In this document: one piece after another, positions 45,653-56,494 of the stretch | How the letters are laid out: each line of letters begins with the position of its first letter | How positions within the stretch are numbered: the first letter of the stretch is position 1 | Origin: Verrucomicrobia bacterium S94 | Lineage (GTDB): Bacteria; Verrucomicrobiota; Kiritimatiellia; Kiritimatiellales; Pontiellaceae | Reading direction: 5' to 3' | Assembly: GCA_004299845.1 (NCBI GenBank) | Contig: CP036201.1 | Location: 3,844,001-3,908,000 of the forward strand | DNA: 64,000 nt | The notes under the pieces: model-generated | Database searches by the model: none | Told to the model about the DNA's origin: nothing | The model's input: the letters and a program-made list of their open reading frames with translations, nothing else | Made by a program: the position numbers and the translations under genes

Positions 45653-45702
45653 AAACTTGAACTGTGAAATTGGAAACTTGAACGATAGGTTATTCTAATC
45701 AC

Positions 45703-45733
45703 AATCTGAAATCTGAAATCTGAAATCTGAAAT
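45703..45733. repeat. tandem repeat of AATCTGA
   Basis: About 4.4 perfect copies of a 7-bp unit in the convergent gap between bamA and the YhcH gene. A simple sequence repeat outside genes; its copy number may vary between strains. Confidence 0.85.
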
Positions 45734-45738
45734 TTTCC

Positions 45739-46185
45739 TCAGTCGACCGCGACTTTCACTACCACTTTGTGGATCGGGCCGTCTCCAATGCCTGGAAGGT
45801 GGGCATCGGTGGGCAGAAAAATGGCAAAGGAGCCCTCGGGAACTTTTACCACACTCTGAACGGGGTCGGTAAAAAATTCCAGATCGCGTTCTGCGTCATA
45901 GCCTTCAGAACCGACGAGGTCGACGAGCGGGCTCCAGCCCATCGATTCATGACCGCTGATGATATACTGAATATCAATATACCTGCGGTGGGCTTCGAGT
46001 TTTCCATCTTCGATTTTCCGGCCGTTGTTTTTTTCGACAATGGCGAAAACCAGTCCGTCTGAGATTTCATAGCGTCCCGCTTCCAGTTCCGCAATTCCCG
46101 GCTGATCGAGAAAGCCGAATCCTTCCGACAGTCCGGTTTTGATTCCCGTATATCGTGCGGCATTTTCCAGTGTATCCAGAATCAT
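45739..46185 (-). CDS. YhcH/YjgK/YiaL-family protein
   Basis: 148 residues from the ATG at 46185 (TATGGAGATACC upstream). The frame extends further to 46278, but that part would overlap ligA. The cupin-like family core is visible: LEAHRRYIDIQYIISGHE with the metal-binding residues, EGSFAIFLPTDAHLPG, and HKVVVKV at the end. Members are linked to sialic acid or other sugar acid use as beta-galactoside or anomer-processing proteins, but the exact role is unclear. It follows ligA on the same strand after about 43 bp. Confidence 0.88.
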   Translation of the reverse strand: MILDTLENAARYTGIKTGLSEGFGFLDQPGIAELEAGRYEISDGLVFAIVEKNNGRKIEDGKLEAHRRYIDIQYIISGHESMGWSPLVDLVGSEGYDAERDLEFFTDPVQSVVKVPEGSFAIFLPTDAHLPGIGDGPIHKVVVKVAVD

Positions 46186-46228
46186 GGTATCTCCATATAA
46201 TGTTGACGAAGCTCCCGGCTTCGTGAGG

Positions 46229-48292
<2,064 letters not shown>

Positions 48293-48538
48293 CTACAGAA
48301 AGGGGCCGGAGTCGTCTATGCAATTGGCAAGGAAAGCAACAGAAGTCGAAGGGGGCGGGGGTGCGGGGGAACCCCGGGAGTATTGTGCCGGATTGTCCCG
48401 GTCCGCGTGTGGATGTGAACCGTGGCGGAAACGGAATACGTTGGATCTGTTTTATTTCTGACTGCGAGATTTCCGGTAATGGTGATCGGCAGCGCGCAGT
48501 GCGGTGGGTATAAGGAGATAAACGGTTTACTGGAGATT

Positions 48539-49141
48539 ATGAGAAAACAATCGAAGCGACGTGCTGATCAGGGCCGAAACTCATCGCATGGGCGCAGTAA
48601 TAAGCATTCGACCGGAGTCCGGGGACGGGCGCGGATGGCCGATGAATCGGAACTTGAGGCCTTGCTTGCAGGGGTGGAGCAGCCGTTGATTCTGATCCTG
48701 GATTCACTGCAGGACCCGCATAATCTGGGGGCGTGCATCCGTTCCGCCAATGCGGCGGGGGCGGATGCGGTCATCATGCCTCGTGATAGAGCTGTGGGGG
48801 TAACGGACACCGCCATGAAGGTCAGTTGCGGCGGGGCCTCCGAGACGCCGCTTTTCCGCGTGAAAAATCTGGCGCGCACCATAGACCTGCTTAAACAGCT
48901 GGGAATTCGTGTTGCAGGCACATCGGATCACCAGGGAACACAGAATCTCTATGAGGCGGATATTTCGGGCCCGATTGCTGTTATGGCGGGATCGGAGGAA
49001 AAAGGGGTGCGCCGGTTATCGATGGATAAATGCGATCTGCTGCTGAGTATCCCCATGGCCGGTTGTGTGCCGTGTCTGAATGTATCTGTGGCCGTGGGAA
49101 TCTGTCTGTTTGAAGTTGTACGCCAGCGGTCGTTGGGCTGA
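48539..49141 (+). CDS. SpoU/TrmH-family RNA 2'-O-ribose methyltransferase
   Basis: 200 residues from the ATG at 48539 (TGGAG upstream); the frame is open from 48422. The SPOUT knot motifs are clear: DPHNLGACIRSANAAGAD, VMAGSEEKGVRRLS and SIPMAGCVPCLNVSVAVGI. They are closest to RlmB, which methylates G2251 of 23S rRNA. The usual N-terminal substrate-recognition domain is absent, replaced by about 40 basic residues. In the third motif the common Ser before LNVS is Cys. So methyltransferase is firm, but the RNA target is not. Confidence 0.85.
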   Translation: MRKQSKRRADQGRNSSHGRSNKHSTGVRGRARMADESELEALLAGVEQPLILILDSLQDPHNLGACIRSANAAGADAVIMPRDRAVGVTDTAMKVSCGGASETPLFRVKNLARTIDLLKQLGIRVAGTSDHQGTQNLYEADISGPIAVMAGSEEKGVRRLSMDKCDLLLSIPMAGCVPCLNVSVAVGICLFEVVRQRSLG

Positions 49142-49376
49142 GCGGGCGCACATCGTGTTTCATCCGAACCGGTCTGTGAATAAATGCGGTTACGCTTGTG
49201 AGGCTGCAGCGAGAATGGGGTGAGGGAGATTCGGCGGCGGGGAAGTGTGTGCCGGGTTTTGAGGGGACCCGATGAGAATCTCCATGAAAACGGCGGATTT
49301 TTCTATAGCATCTGCAGGCGCATCCTTGCATGATTTCCTTTCACGTTTTGACGGAAAACCATTAACGGGGAATGCA

Positions 49377-51191
49377 ATGAGACCTACTTTTTCAGAGAGT
49401 ATGGAGCTGGTCGGCCTTTCGACCAACTGGAATAATTTTACCGATGAGCAGAAGGAGCTGATCAATACGCTGGTGGAAAACGGGCAGGCACATCTGTTTG
49501 CCGGATGGGATGAGCCGGGTACGAACGATGACGCAAAGCAGGCCTTTCTGGAATCGCTGGAAAAAATTAACGGGAATTATCCGGGCGGGCTGGCCGGTTA
49601 TATTTCCAATGCCCGGAAACTGCTGGCGGAATCCAAGGCGGGCGCAAATCCGTTTGAAGGGCTGACGCCGGAGCAGCCGGAAAAGGTGGATCTTACTTCG
49701 TTTACGGATGCGTTTGAAAAATATGAATCCATCGGGGCACAGTATTTCGATAAAGTCGGTGTTGTACTGGTGGCCGGCGGCCTGGGCGAACGACTGGGCT
49801 ATAACGGCATCAAAGTGGATATTGCGGTTGAAGTGCTCGAAGAAACCACGTATCTGAAGCATTATGCCGACAATCTACTGGCGATGCAGGCGCGGTCGGA
49901 AAGTAAGCGGCCGGTTCCGTTCATTATTATGGTCTCTCAGGATACCGGCTCTAAAACCATCCGGTCTCTTGAAGAGAATAACTATTTCGGGCTGCAGAAA
50001 GAACAGGTCCATATTCTCCAGCAGGAGCTGGTTCCGGCGATTGCCGATAATGACGGCGCATTGGCATTGAAGGAAAAATATAAACTGATTCTTAAGCCGC
50101 ACGGGCATGGCGATATTCACATGCTGCTGCACACCAGCGGGGTGGCGGCGAAGCTGGCGGCGGAAGGCATTGAATATTTCATGTTTATTCAGGATACCAA
50201 CGGCCCGAGCTTTAATACGCTGCCGGCGGCGATCGGGGTGTCGGTTGAAAACGGATATGACTTTAACTCGCTGGCGATTGTACGCCGTCCCGGCGAAGCG
50301 GTCGGCGGTCTGGCCAAACTGGTGGGCAAGGGTAAAGAATTCACGCTCAACGTGGAATATAATCAGCTTGACCCACTGTTGCGCGCCACGATCAATCCTG
50401 AGGGCGATGTCGCTGACGAAACCGGCTTTTCCCCGTTCCCGGGCAACTGCAATACGCTGGTGATCAAGACCGAGTCGTATGTCCGTATTCTTGAAGCAAC
50501 TCAGGGCATTATTGCCGAGTTTGTGAACCCGAAATATACGGATGAGACCAAGACCGCTTTTAAAAAGCCGACGCGTCTGGAAACGATGATGCAGGATCTG
50601 CCGAAGCTGTTCGGTGAAGCTGAAAAGGTGGGCGTAACCGTGTTTGACCGCATGTGGAGCTTTTCGCCGAATAAGAACAATGTGGTTGATGCCGCAGCCA
50701 AAGTGGCTGCCGGAGGGCCGGCGGACGCGAGTGCCACGGCAGAGAATGATTTTTATGGTGCCGGCCGGGCGCGTCTGAAAGCTGCCGGAATGAAGGTGAA
50801 AGAGGGTGAGGAAATTAAACTGCTCGGCGTCCCGTTCACCACCGGACCGAAAGTGATTCTCCGGCCGTCGTTTGCTATGACGCTTGAAGAGGGTCGCCGT
50901 AAAATTTCAGGTGGAAGTATTTCCGATGAAGCGACGCTGATTCTTGAAGGTTCCGGTATCACATTGGAAGACGTTGAGCTTTCCGGAAAATCCGGCTTGG
51001 TGGTGAAGGCCTGCGATGGTGCGAAAGTGACGGTTAAGGGCAAATTTGAAAACGACGGTTTTGAACTGGTTGAGCTGGATGCCGATGCCGAGGTTCCGGA
51101 ATACCTGAAGATTCGCGGCTACACTTTTGAGAACCGCGGGGCCCAGATTTTCTCGTTTACCGAACCCGGAGAATATGTGGTTGAAGGCTGA
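49377..51191 (+). CDS. UDP-sugar pyrophosphorylase (UTP:sugar-1-phosphate uridylyltransferase)
   Basis: 604 residues from the ATG at 49377. An in-frame ATG at 49272 with a better ribosome site (GAGGGG) would add 35 residues; homology seems to begin at the later one. The nucleotide-binding loop VVLVAGGLGERLGYNGIK lies near residues 130-147, followed by FIIMVSQDTGSKTIRSLEE and KPHGHGDIHMLLHTSG. The C-terminal region is a beta-helix-like domain. It resembles the large plant-type UDP-sugar pyrophosphorylases of broad specificity rather than bacterial GalU. Likely supplies UDP-sugars for glycans. A terminator follows. Confidence 0.88.
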   Translation: MRPTFSESMELVGLSTNWNNFTDEQKELINTLVENGQAHLFAGWDEPGTNDDAKQAFLESLEKINGNYPGGLAGYISNARKLLAESKAGANPFEGLTPEQPEKVDLTSFTDAFEKYESIGAQYFDKVGVVLVAGGLGERLGYNGIKVDIAVEVLEETTYLKHYADNLLAMQARSESKRPVPFIIMVSQDTGSKTIRSLEENNYFGLQKEQVHILQQELVPAIADNDGALALKEKYKLILKPHGHGDIHMLLHTSGVAAKLAAEGIEYFMFIQDTNGPSFNTLPAAIGVSVENGYDFNSLAIVRRPGEAVGGLAKLVGKGKEFTLNVEYNQLDPLLRATINPEGDVADETGFSPFPGNCNTLVIKTESYVRILEATQGIIAEFVNPKYTDETKTAFKKPTRLETMMQDLPKLFGEAEKVGVTVFDRMWSFSPNKNNVVDAAAKVAAGGPADASATAENDFYGAGRARLKAAGMKVKEGEEIKLLGVPFTTGPKVILRPSFAMTLEEGRRKISGGSISDEATLILEGSGITLEDVELSGKSGLVVKACDGAKVTVKGKFENDGFELVELDADAEVPEYLKIRGYTFENRGAQIFSFTEPGEYVVEG

Positions 51192-51209
51192 GTGTTGAAG
51201 GTTTTCAAT

Positions 51210-53003
51210 CTAAGGTAACTGCAGTGCCGCCCTGGAAGCCCGGGGCGGTTTTTTATTAGCGGTATTCGTCTGATTGCAGGCGGTCGAGATAGTCTTTAGG
51301 GTTGATATTGTCCGGAAGGGTGTATCCGGGGCTTCGGCAGACATCACACGGTTCAGCTTTTCGCGCTTGAGCCAGAATTGCGGTTGCTGTTCGGCTAGAG
51401 CAATACTCTTAATATGTTTTGAAATCCGCCAGAAGTTGGAGAGGTAGTCGTTAAAGAACAGTCCGGCGGCGGGCGTGATTTCCTTGGTTTCCAGTCGTTG
51501 GAAATGAGCACGGCGTACCTTGATGGCGGTTTCGCTGCACTGTTTCTGCAGATCAATGATTTCTCTGGCGATATCCTGGAAATTATCAAGTTCGGGATTA
51601 AGTGACTGGATGACTTTGGCGAGCAGCAGCTCGACGGCTTTATGCACTTCCAGCCAGTTTTCTACGGCATCGGGACTGAAACGGGCGGTGGATACCGCAC
51701 GCTGCCGTGCGGCAATATCGGCCAGGTTGGCGATATGATCCCCGATCCGTTCGAGATCGGACATGCAGCGGTCGATGTGACCGATAAGGATTGACTGCCG
51801 TTTGGAGAGGTAGTGTTTGGTCAGATCGGTAAGATAGCTGCGCATGGCTGTTTTGATGGCGTTGACGCTATGTTCATTGACTTTAATTCGTTTGGTCCGT
51901 CCGGGATCGTGCTGAATAAATTCTTCGGCTGCCAGATGCAGGCTGACTGCACAGATTCTGCTGGTACGCTGAAGTTCGTGCAGACAGGCGGAAATGGCTC
52001 GTTCCGGCTGGATGAGCTGGTCTCGGTTGAGATAGCTGGATTCTGGTTGCTTACGTTTTGTCGGAGTAAGCACGATGGTAATTTTTGCAATGACGGGAGC
52101 CAGAGGCAGCAGGAGTAAGGCGGAAAGTGTCATTTTGAGGGTTCCGGCATTGGCGGCCTGGCGGATCAGGTCGTCAGAAGTTAAGGGGATGTATTGATAG
52201 AAGAGCGGGGCCGTTGCAATCGCTAAGGTGGTGCTGATCAAATTAAAAATCAAATGAGCAATGGCCGCGCGCCGCGCATCCACCGTTGTGCCGATACTTC
52301 CTAGCAGACCGGTCACGCAGGTGCCGACGTTGGCTCCGATGATGATCGGAAAAATGCCCTGAAAATCCGTGATGGCTCCGGCGGAAATCAGGGCGAACCC
52401 CATGCCGATGACGGCACCGGAACTTTGAACTGCTCCGGTGACCAGTGCGGCTATGCATGTGCCTGTGATGAGCCCCTTGAAGGAATGCCCACTGATATGC
52501 ACCAGCCAGGGTTCAAAGAGTGCCCGATGGGGTCTTAGGGAATCGCCCATGATCGTCATGCCGAGAAACAGCAGGCCGAAGCCGAGGATGGCCTGACCGC
52601 CATATTTAAGTTTTCGATGGCTGGAAATCAGGTGCAGCATAAGGCCCGTGAAAACGGCCGGAAGGCAATAGTCACTCAGTCTGAAAGAAATCAGCTGAAC
52701 GGAGAGTGTGGTGCCGATATTGGCACCGAGAATCGGGGCAATCGATTGCGACAGGGTCATCAGACCGGCGTTAATGAATCCAATGAAAAGCACGACGGAT
52801 GCGCTGCTTTGTATAAGACCGCCAATGAGGGTGCCGAGTCCGAGCCCGGAAAAGCGGTTTCCGGTGGATTTGCCGAGCAGGGTCCGCATGCCCTCGCCAA
52901 GGGCGGAGGATAACCCCTCACTCATTGTGCGCATTCCGAAAATGAAAAGAGCCAGTCCGCCGAGCAGGTTGAACAGCAAGGTGATAAGTTCAGGGGTATC
53001 CAT
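51210..53003 (-). CDS. Na/Pi cotransporter with PhoU-like domain
   Basis: 597 residues as read. Two inverted Na_Pi_cotrans repeats each carry a QSS motif (LIQSSASVVLFIGF, AVQSSGAVIGMGF). The C-terminal third is a helical PhoU-like domain (about 350-550) thought to sense or regulate phosphate uptake. The last 45 residues are suspicious. At a G4 run, 51328-51331 (C4 in the gene), one extra C would give PGYTLPDNINPKDYLDRLQS and a stop at 51256, just before the opposing terminator. As it stands, translation runs on through that terminator. The ATG at 53003 gives a normal N-terminus. Confidence 0.9.
   Translation of the reverse strand: MDTPELITLLFNLLGGLALFIFGMRTMSEGLSSALGEGMRTLLGKSTGNRFSGLGLGTLIGGLIQSSASVVLFIGFINAGLMTLSQSIAPILGANIGTTLSVQLISFRLSDYCLPAVFTGLMLHLISSHRKLKYGGQAILGFGLLFLGMTIMGDSLRPHRALFEPWLVHISGHSFKGLITGTCIAALVTGAVQSSGAVIGMGFALISAGAITDFQGIFPIIIGANVGTCVTGLLGSIGTTVDARRAAIAHLIFNLISTTLAIATAPLFYQYIPLTSDDLIRQAANAGTLKMTLSALLLLPLAPVIAKITIVLTPTKRKQPESSYLNRDQLIQPERAISACLHELQRTSRICAVSLHLAAEEFIQHDPGRTKRIKVNEHSVNAIKTAMRSYLTDLTKHYLSKRQSILIGHIDRCMSDLERIGDHIANLADIAARQRAVSTARFSPDAVENWLEVHKAVELLLAKVIQSLNPELDNFQDIAREIIDLQKQCSETAIKVRRAHFQRLETKEITPAAGLFFNDYLSNFWRISKHIKSIALAEQQPQFWLKREKLNRVMSAEAPDTPFRTISTLKTISTACNQTNTANKKPPRASRAALQLP
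51227..51254 (+). terminator. intrinsic terminator after the pyrophosphorylase gene
   Basis: Stem CCGCCC (51227-51232) with GGGCGG (51243-51248), followed by T6. The present reading frame of the convergent cotransporter gene runs through it, which is one reason to suspect a frameshift in that gene's end. Confidence 0.8.
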
Positions 53004-53037
53004 GTTTAAATCATAGATGACCCGTTGCCGTTGTCAA

Positions 53038-56000
53038 CTAGCGCAGATGGATACCGACCTTATAAAAGCGGGCATCTGAAGAATCGGTACTGATGACGGT
53101 GCTCAATGTGCCCGGGGCCAGTTCGTGATCGCTGGAAAAACCGGGAGTTGACAAATCATCGGAATAGATTGCCGTGAAAACGAACGGATCCGCATAGGCC
53201 GCCGGCCACTGAATATCGAGCTGAATCTGTCCTGCACCGAGAGAAGTCACAGTAACTTCCGGAGGACTGAGATCGACGATGGCTCCTGCAGGTGTGTTGA
53301 GCGGGTCGGCGGGATCGGAGCCGTCCAGATATTCCTGAAGATCGCTGTAGCCGTCGCCATCGGAATCGAGGTGGGACGGGGACCTCGGACTGGCCAGCAG
53401 GTTTTCTTCGAGCGCATCCGGAATGAGATTCCCGTTGGCATCGGCATCCGATGAAACGGGCACGGCGGTAAGGTTCAGACTTATAATTTCAATGGGATCG
53501 GTACCGGGCACCCGGTTCCATGAAACGTCGGTGAAGGCCAGCGCAGTGACTTCGGCGCCTGCTCCCAGTTCAAAAGAAAAGGGCATGATATAAGGGCGAC
53601 CCTCGGCATCGTAGAGGCTCTTGGCGGCATCGTCTGTCGTGTAGAGCACCGGACAACTATTTGAGAATGAGCCGTCCCGGACTTCCAGCAACAGCGATTC
53701 CACCGGGCGGGGGGAAATACTGGCCAGCATGTTGGTGGCGTTGTCTACGATCTGAGTCAGTTCACTCGAATTATAGGTAACGCGCGCGGCGTAGTTGGAA
53801 TTCAGCGTGCCGGTCAGCAGATAGTTGCGGAGCACGGTCATCGGCAACGGATAAAGGCCCGGTTCAGCGTCGGAATACTCGCTGCAGATATCGTAGAGTT
53901 CCTGGGCAAGGAATCGGAGTGCAGCGCTGTTGGCGTCTGAAAGATAGGTGTCGATTTCAGCGATGACTGTTTCCGGCAGAAATGCGTTATTGGTGTTTCT
54001 GCGCAGGTCGGAAAAATCATTTGCAGATACACTGAGCATGGTGCCGTCGGAAGGACGCGTTGGAAAAATAGTGGCGTAACGGTTGGTAATGAAACCTTCA
54101 TTGAACAGTTCGTCGATCAGTTTCCGTTCGGTCAGCATGGCTCTCAGGACATCCTCGGTGTTGAGTTCATCCTGAAGTACCGGAACGGAGCTGTTGGTCA
54201 TGATATTGAGTGCTGCGCTGATCCAGGTTGCGGATTCCGATGCGAGATTACCCCCGCTGTAGACCGGCGGAATTTCCAGGGGCTGGAATGAGGGCGGTAT
54301 CATGACCGAGGCCATTTCAATGCCGATATTTTTATTGCTGAATGACGTGCTGATGGGGAAATGCTGATCGGTCAGCAGGGTGAAGAAACCGGCTTCAATG
54401 GTGGACGGCATGTTGGTGATCAATACGGAGGGGTCGGTGATGCCGGCAACAGCATGGTTGGAGGCTGTGGCAAAACCGAACTGCCATCCGGTGCCGCTGA
54501 ATGCACGCAGTGTGGTTCCGGTTCGGCAGACGGTGAGACTGTCCGCGGTTCCGTCATATGGTGTCAGAGAAATGTGCAGATCGAAAGCGGAGAACTGTTC
54601 AAGCCGGCCGGACGTTCCGGGGATCGGGAGTACAGGTACGTTTGAGGAGACTGCGGGATCAGAGCCGGCCAGCAGTTCTTCAAGATCGGAGAAGCCATCG
54701 CCGTCGGCATCGAGTCCGCTGGTGAGCGGATTCAGGCCGTTTGCAAGTTCGACATAATCAGGAATACCGTCGCTGTCGGAATCAAGTTCGCCGGGAGCGT
54801 CTTCAAATGAGTAGGAGGAAGACCGGATCGGCGAGCGCTGTCCGCCCGGAGCTTCGGCATAGAACAGAATGGTTTCATCCTTAAACAACGGAATAGCGGA
54901 GCTGTAAAGGTTCCAGACCGTGGAATCCGACAGACGGTAATAGATGTCATCGCCGGTGCTGTTGGAAAACGTAACCTCAATGCCGGTACGGTAGTGCCCG
55001 GGGGCGGGATTGATGAAGGCTTCAGCCCATTGATCGCCTGCGGCCGCTTCGGTGCTGTAAATGGAATACGGGATGCCGGCCTGATTGACCAGCGTGTGCT
55101 GAGCACTGATATCGGCAAGGCCGAGAACCGCTGTGTCGGTATTGCCGAGACCATCCGGCAGGCCCTGATCGATTTCGTAGTCGGCCTCAATTTGGACGGG
55201 ACCACCGGTCAGCAGCGCCCGGGAGGACCAGTCGCCGGCGTTCAGGGTCTGAAGCCGTTGCGGTTGCGGATTCACGAACGGTTCGTTTACAAAAGTGAAT
55301 ACGTTGGCCCGACCACGTGCTGCAGTTACAGCAGGAAGTTCAAGCGGGCCATCTCCCTGGAAAGTACCGTCCGCAAATTCAAAACGTTCCGCAGTGAGGG
55401 AACGGCCGGTGGCCTCGTCGGCTGAAAGCAGGACAAAGCGGTCGGAGCCGATCTGCAGAGCGGCGCTATAGAAGATGCCGCTTCCGGCCGAAGCGATGTC
55501 GTGGTCATATATCGGATCATTCACGCCGTCGTAAGCGAAAACCCGGGCCTCCCCGTTGGTATAGAAGATCAGCAGCCAATCTGATCCTTTGGCCTGAACG
55601 GTCTGGATTGAACGGATATCGCCGCCGAAGTCGACGGCATCGAGGGTACTGAAGGTATCGCCGGGCTGCATGTAAAACCGATAGGCGGAGGAGGTGCCCG
55701 GATCCCAGGCGATGTAGTGGATATAGCCGCCGGATACCGGATGTATCGGACAGTAGTCCGGTGCGGTCAGTGCACTGTTGAAAAAGAGGGAGTCGAGGTA
55801 GTGAATGGTTCCCGTTGAAAATTCATACATACGCAATGCATTGTTGCTGCGGTCGAGGAATACGGCGGCGGCTTGGTTGCCGGTATACAATACCGAATTG
55901 CCGCGTTCCCAGGCATCGCTGATGGTGTGGGAGCCCAGCGGGGTGAAGGAACTGCCGGACGATTCAATACGCTCCAGCCGGTTTGGATTCGATGAGCCCA

Positions 56001-56478
56001 GGCTGTTAATAACGATCAGGTCCGATTCCGGGGTTCCTGCTCCGATGGGCAGGCTGACCACCGTTTCCGGACCGATTTCATTTCCAAAAACCGGAAGAGG
56101 ATAGGCGGGGGTTCCGACGCCGGCCGCCTCGATCAGGTGAATGCGGTTCATAAAAGGCGTGACTGCAGCAATGCTGTCGTAATTGACATCGGTGATGGGG
56201 CCGGTGGCGAGACCGGTAATATTGGTTGCACCCAGACTGCGTGATTCGGACCAGGTGAAGAGGTCGCTGCTGATCTGATAGCCGGCTCTGAACGTGCCGC
56301 TGCTTTTATCTACAACAACGATATCCTGACGTCCGTCTCCATCAAGATCCGCACGGGTGATCAGTTCCTGTTCGGTTTCCGTGACAAACCCGCCTGAAGC
56401 AGACAGGACAAAGCCGATACAGAATCCGGACAGTCTGAGGGCGTCGGCAGCTGTATGAAACGTTTTCATGGTTTTCAT
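53038..56478 (-). CDS. very large exported protein with FG-GAP-like, HEX-C-like and calcium-repeat segments
   Basis: About 1146 residues from the ATG at 56478; the ATG at 56469 is better spaced from AAAAGG. A signal peptide ends near VLSASG. Early residues hold an FG-GAP/VCBS-like unit (RADLDGDGRQDIVVVDKSSG) in a probable propeller of about 400 residues. Then comes a chitobiase-C-terminal-like piece (NPAPGHYRTGIEVTFSN), thrombospondin-3-like repeats DSDSDGIPDYVELANGLNP and DADGDGFSDLEELLAGSDP, and near the end DSDGDGYSDLQEYLDGSDP. No enzyme domain was recognised. Last gene of a three-gene operon of giant surface or secreted proteins; the gap to the gene before is 16 bp. Confidence 0.8.
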   Translation of the reverse strand: MKTMKTFHTAADALRLSGFCIGFVLSASGGFVTETEQELITRADLDGDGRQDIVVVDKSSGTFRAGYQISSDLFTWSESRSLGATNITGLATGPITDVNYDSIAAVTPFMNRIHLIEAAGVGTPAYPLPVFGNEIGPETVVSLPIGAGTPESDLIVINSLGSSNPNRLERIESSGSSFTPLGSHTISDAWERGNSVLYTGNQAAAVFLDRSNNALRMYEFSTGTIHYLDSLFFNSALTAPDYCPIHPVSGGYIHYIAWDPGTSSAYRFYMQPGDTFSTLDAVDFGGDIRSIQTVQAKGSDWLLIFYTNGEARVFAYDGVNDPIYDHDIASAGSGIFYSAALQIGSDRFVLLSADEATGRSLTAERFEFADGTFQGDGPLELPAVTAARGRANVFTFVNEPFVNPQPQRLQTLNAGDWSSRALLTGGPVQIEADYEIDQGLPDGLGNTDTAVLGLADISAQHTLVNQAGIPYSIYSTEAAAGDQWAEAFINPAPGHYRTGIEVTFSNSTGDDIYYRLSDSTVWNLYSSAIPLFKDETILFYAEAPGGQRSPIRSSSYSFEDAPGELDSDSDGIPDYVELANGLNPLTSGLDADGDGFSDLEELLAGSDPAVSSNVPVLPIPGTSGRLEQFSAFDLHISLTPYDGTADSLTVCRTGTTLRAFSGTGWQFGFATASNHAVAGITDPSVLITNMPSTIEAGFFTLLTDQHFPISTSFSNKNIGIEMASVMIPPSFQPLEIPPVYSGGNLASESATWISAALNIMTNSSVPVLQDELNTEDVLRAMLTERKLIDELFNEGFITNRYATIFPTRPSDGTMLSVSANDFSDLRRNTNNAFLPETVIAEIDTYLSDANSAALRFLAQELYDICSEYSDAEPGLYPLPMTVLRNYLLTGTLNSNYAARVTYNSSELTQIVDNATNMLASISPRPVESLLLEVRDGSFSNSCPVLYTTDDAAKSLYDAEGRPYIMPFSFELGAGAEVTALAFTDVSWNRVPGTDPIEIISLNLTAVPVSSDADANGNLIPDALEENLLASPRSPSHLDSDGDGYSDLQEYLDGSDPADPLNTPAGAIVDLSPPEVTVTSLGAGQIQLDIQWPAAYADPFVFTAIYSDDLSTPGFSSDHELAPGTLSTVISTDSSDARFYKVGIHLR

Positions 56479-56494
56479 ATCCTTTTCATAACGG

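Noticed and set aside
45703-45733. AATCTGA tandem repeat as an origin iteron or CRISPR
   Set aside because: Only about 4.4 short units in a convergent gap, with no dnaA boxes or initiator gene nearby.
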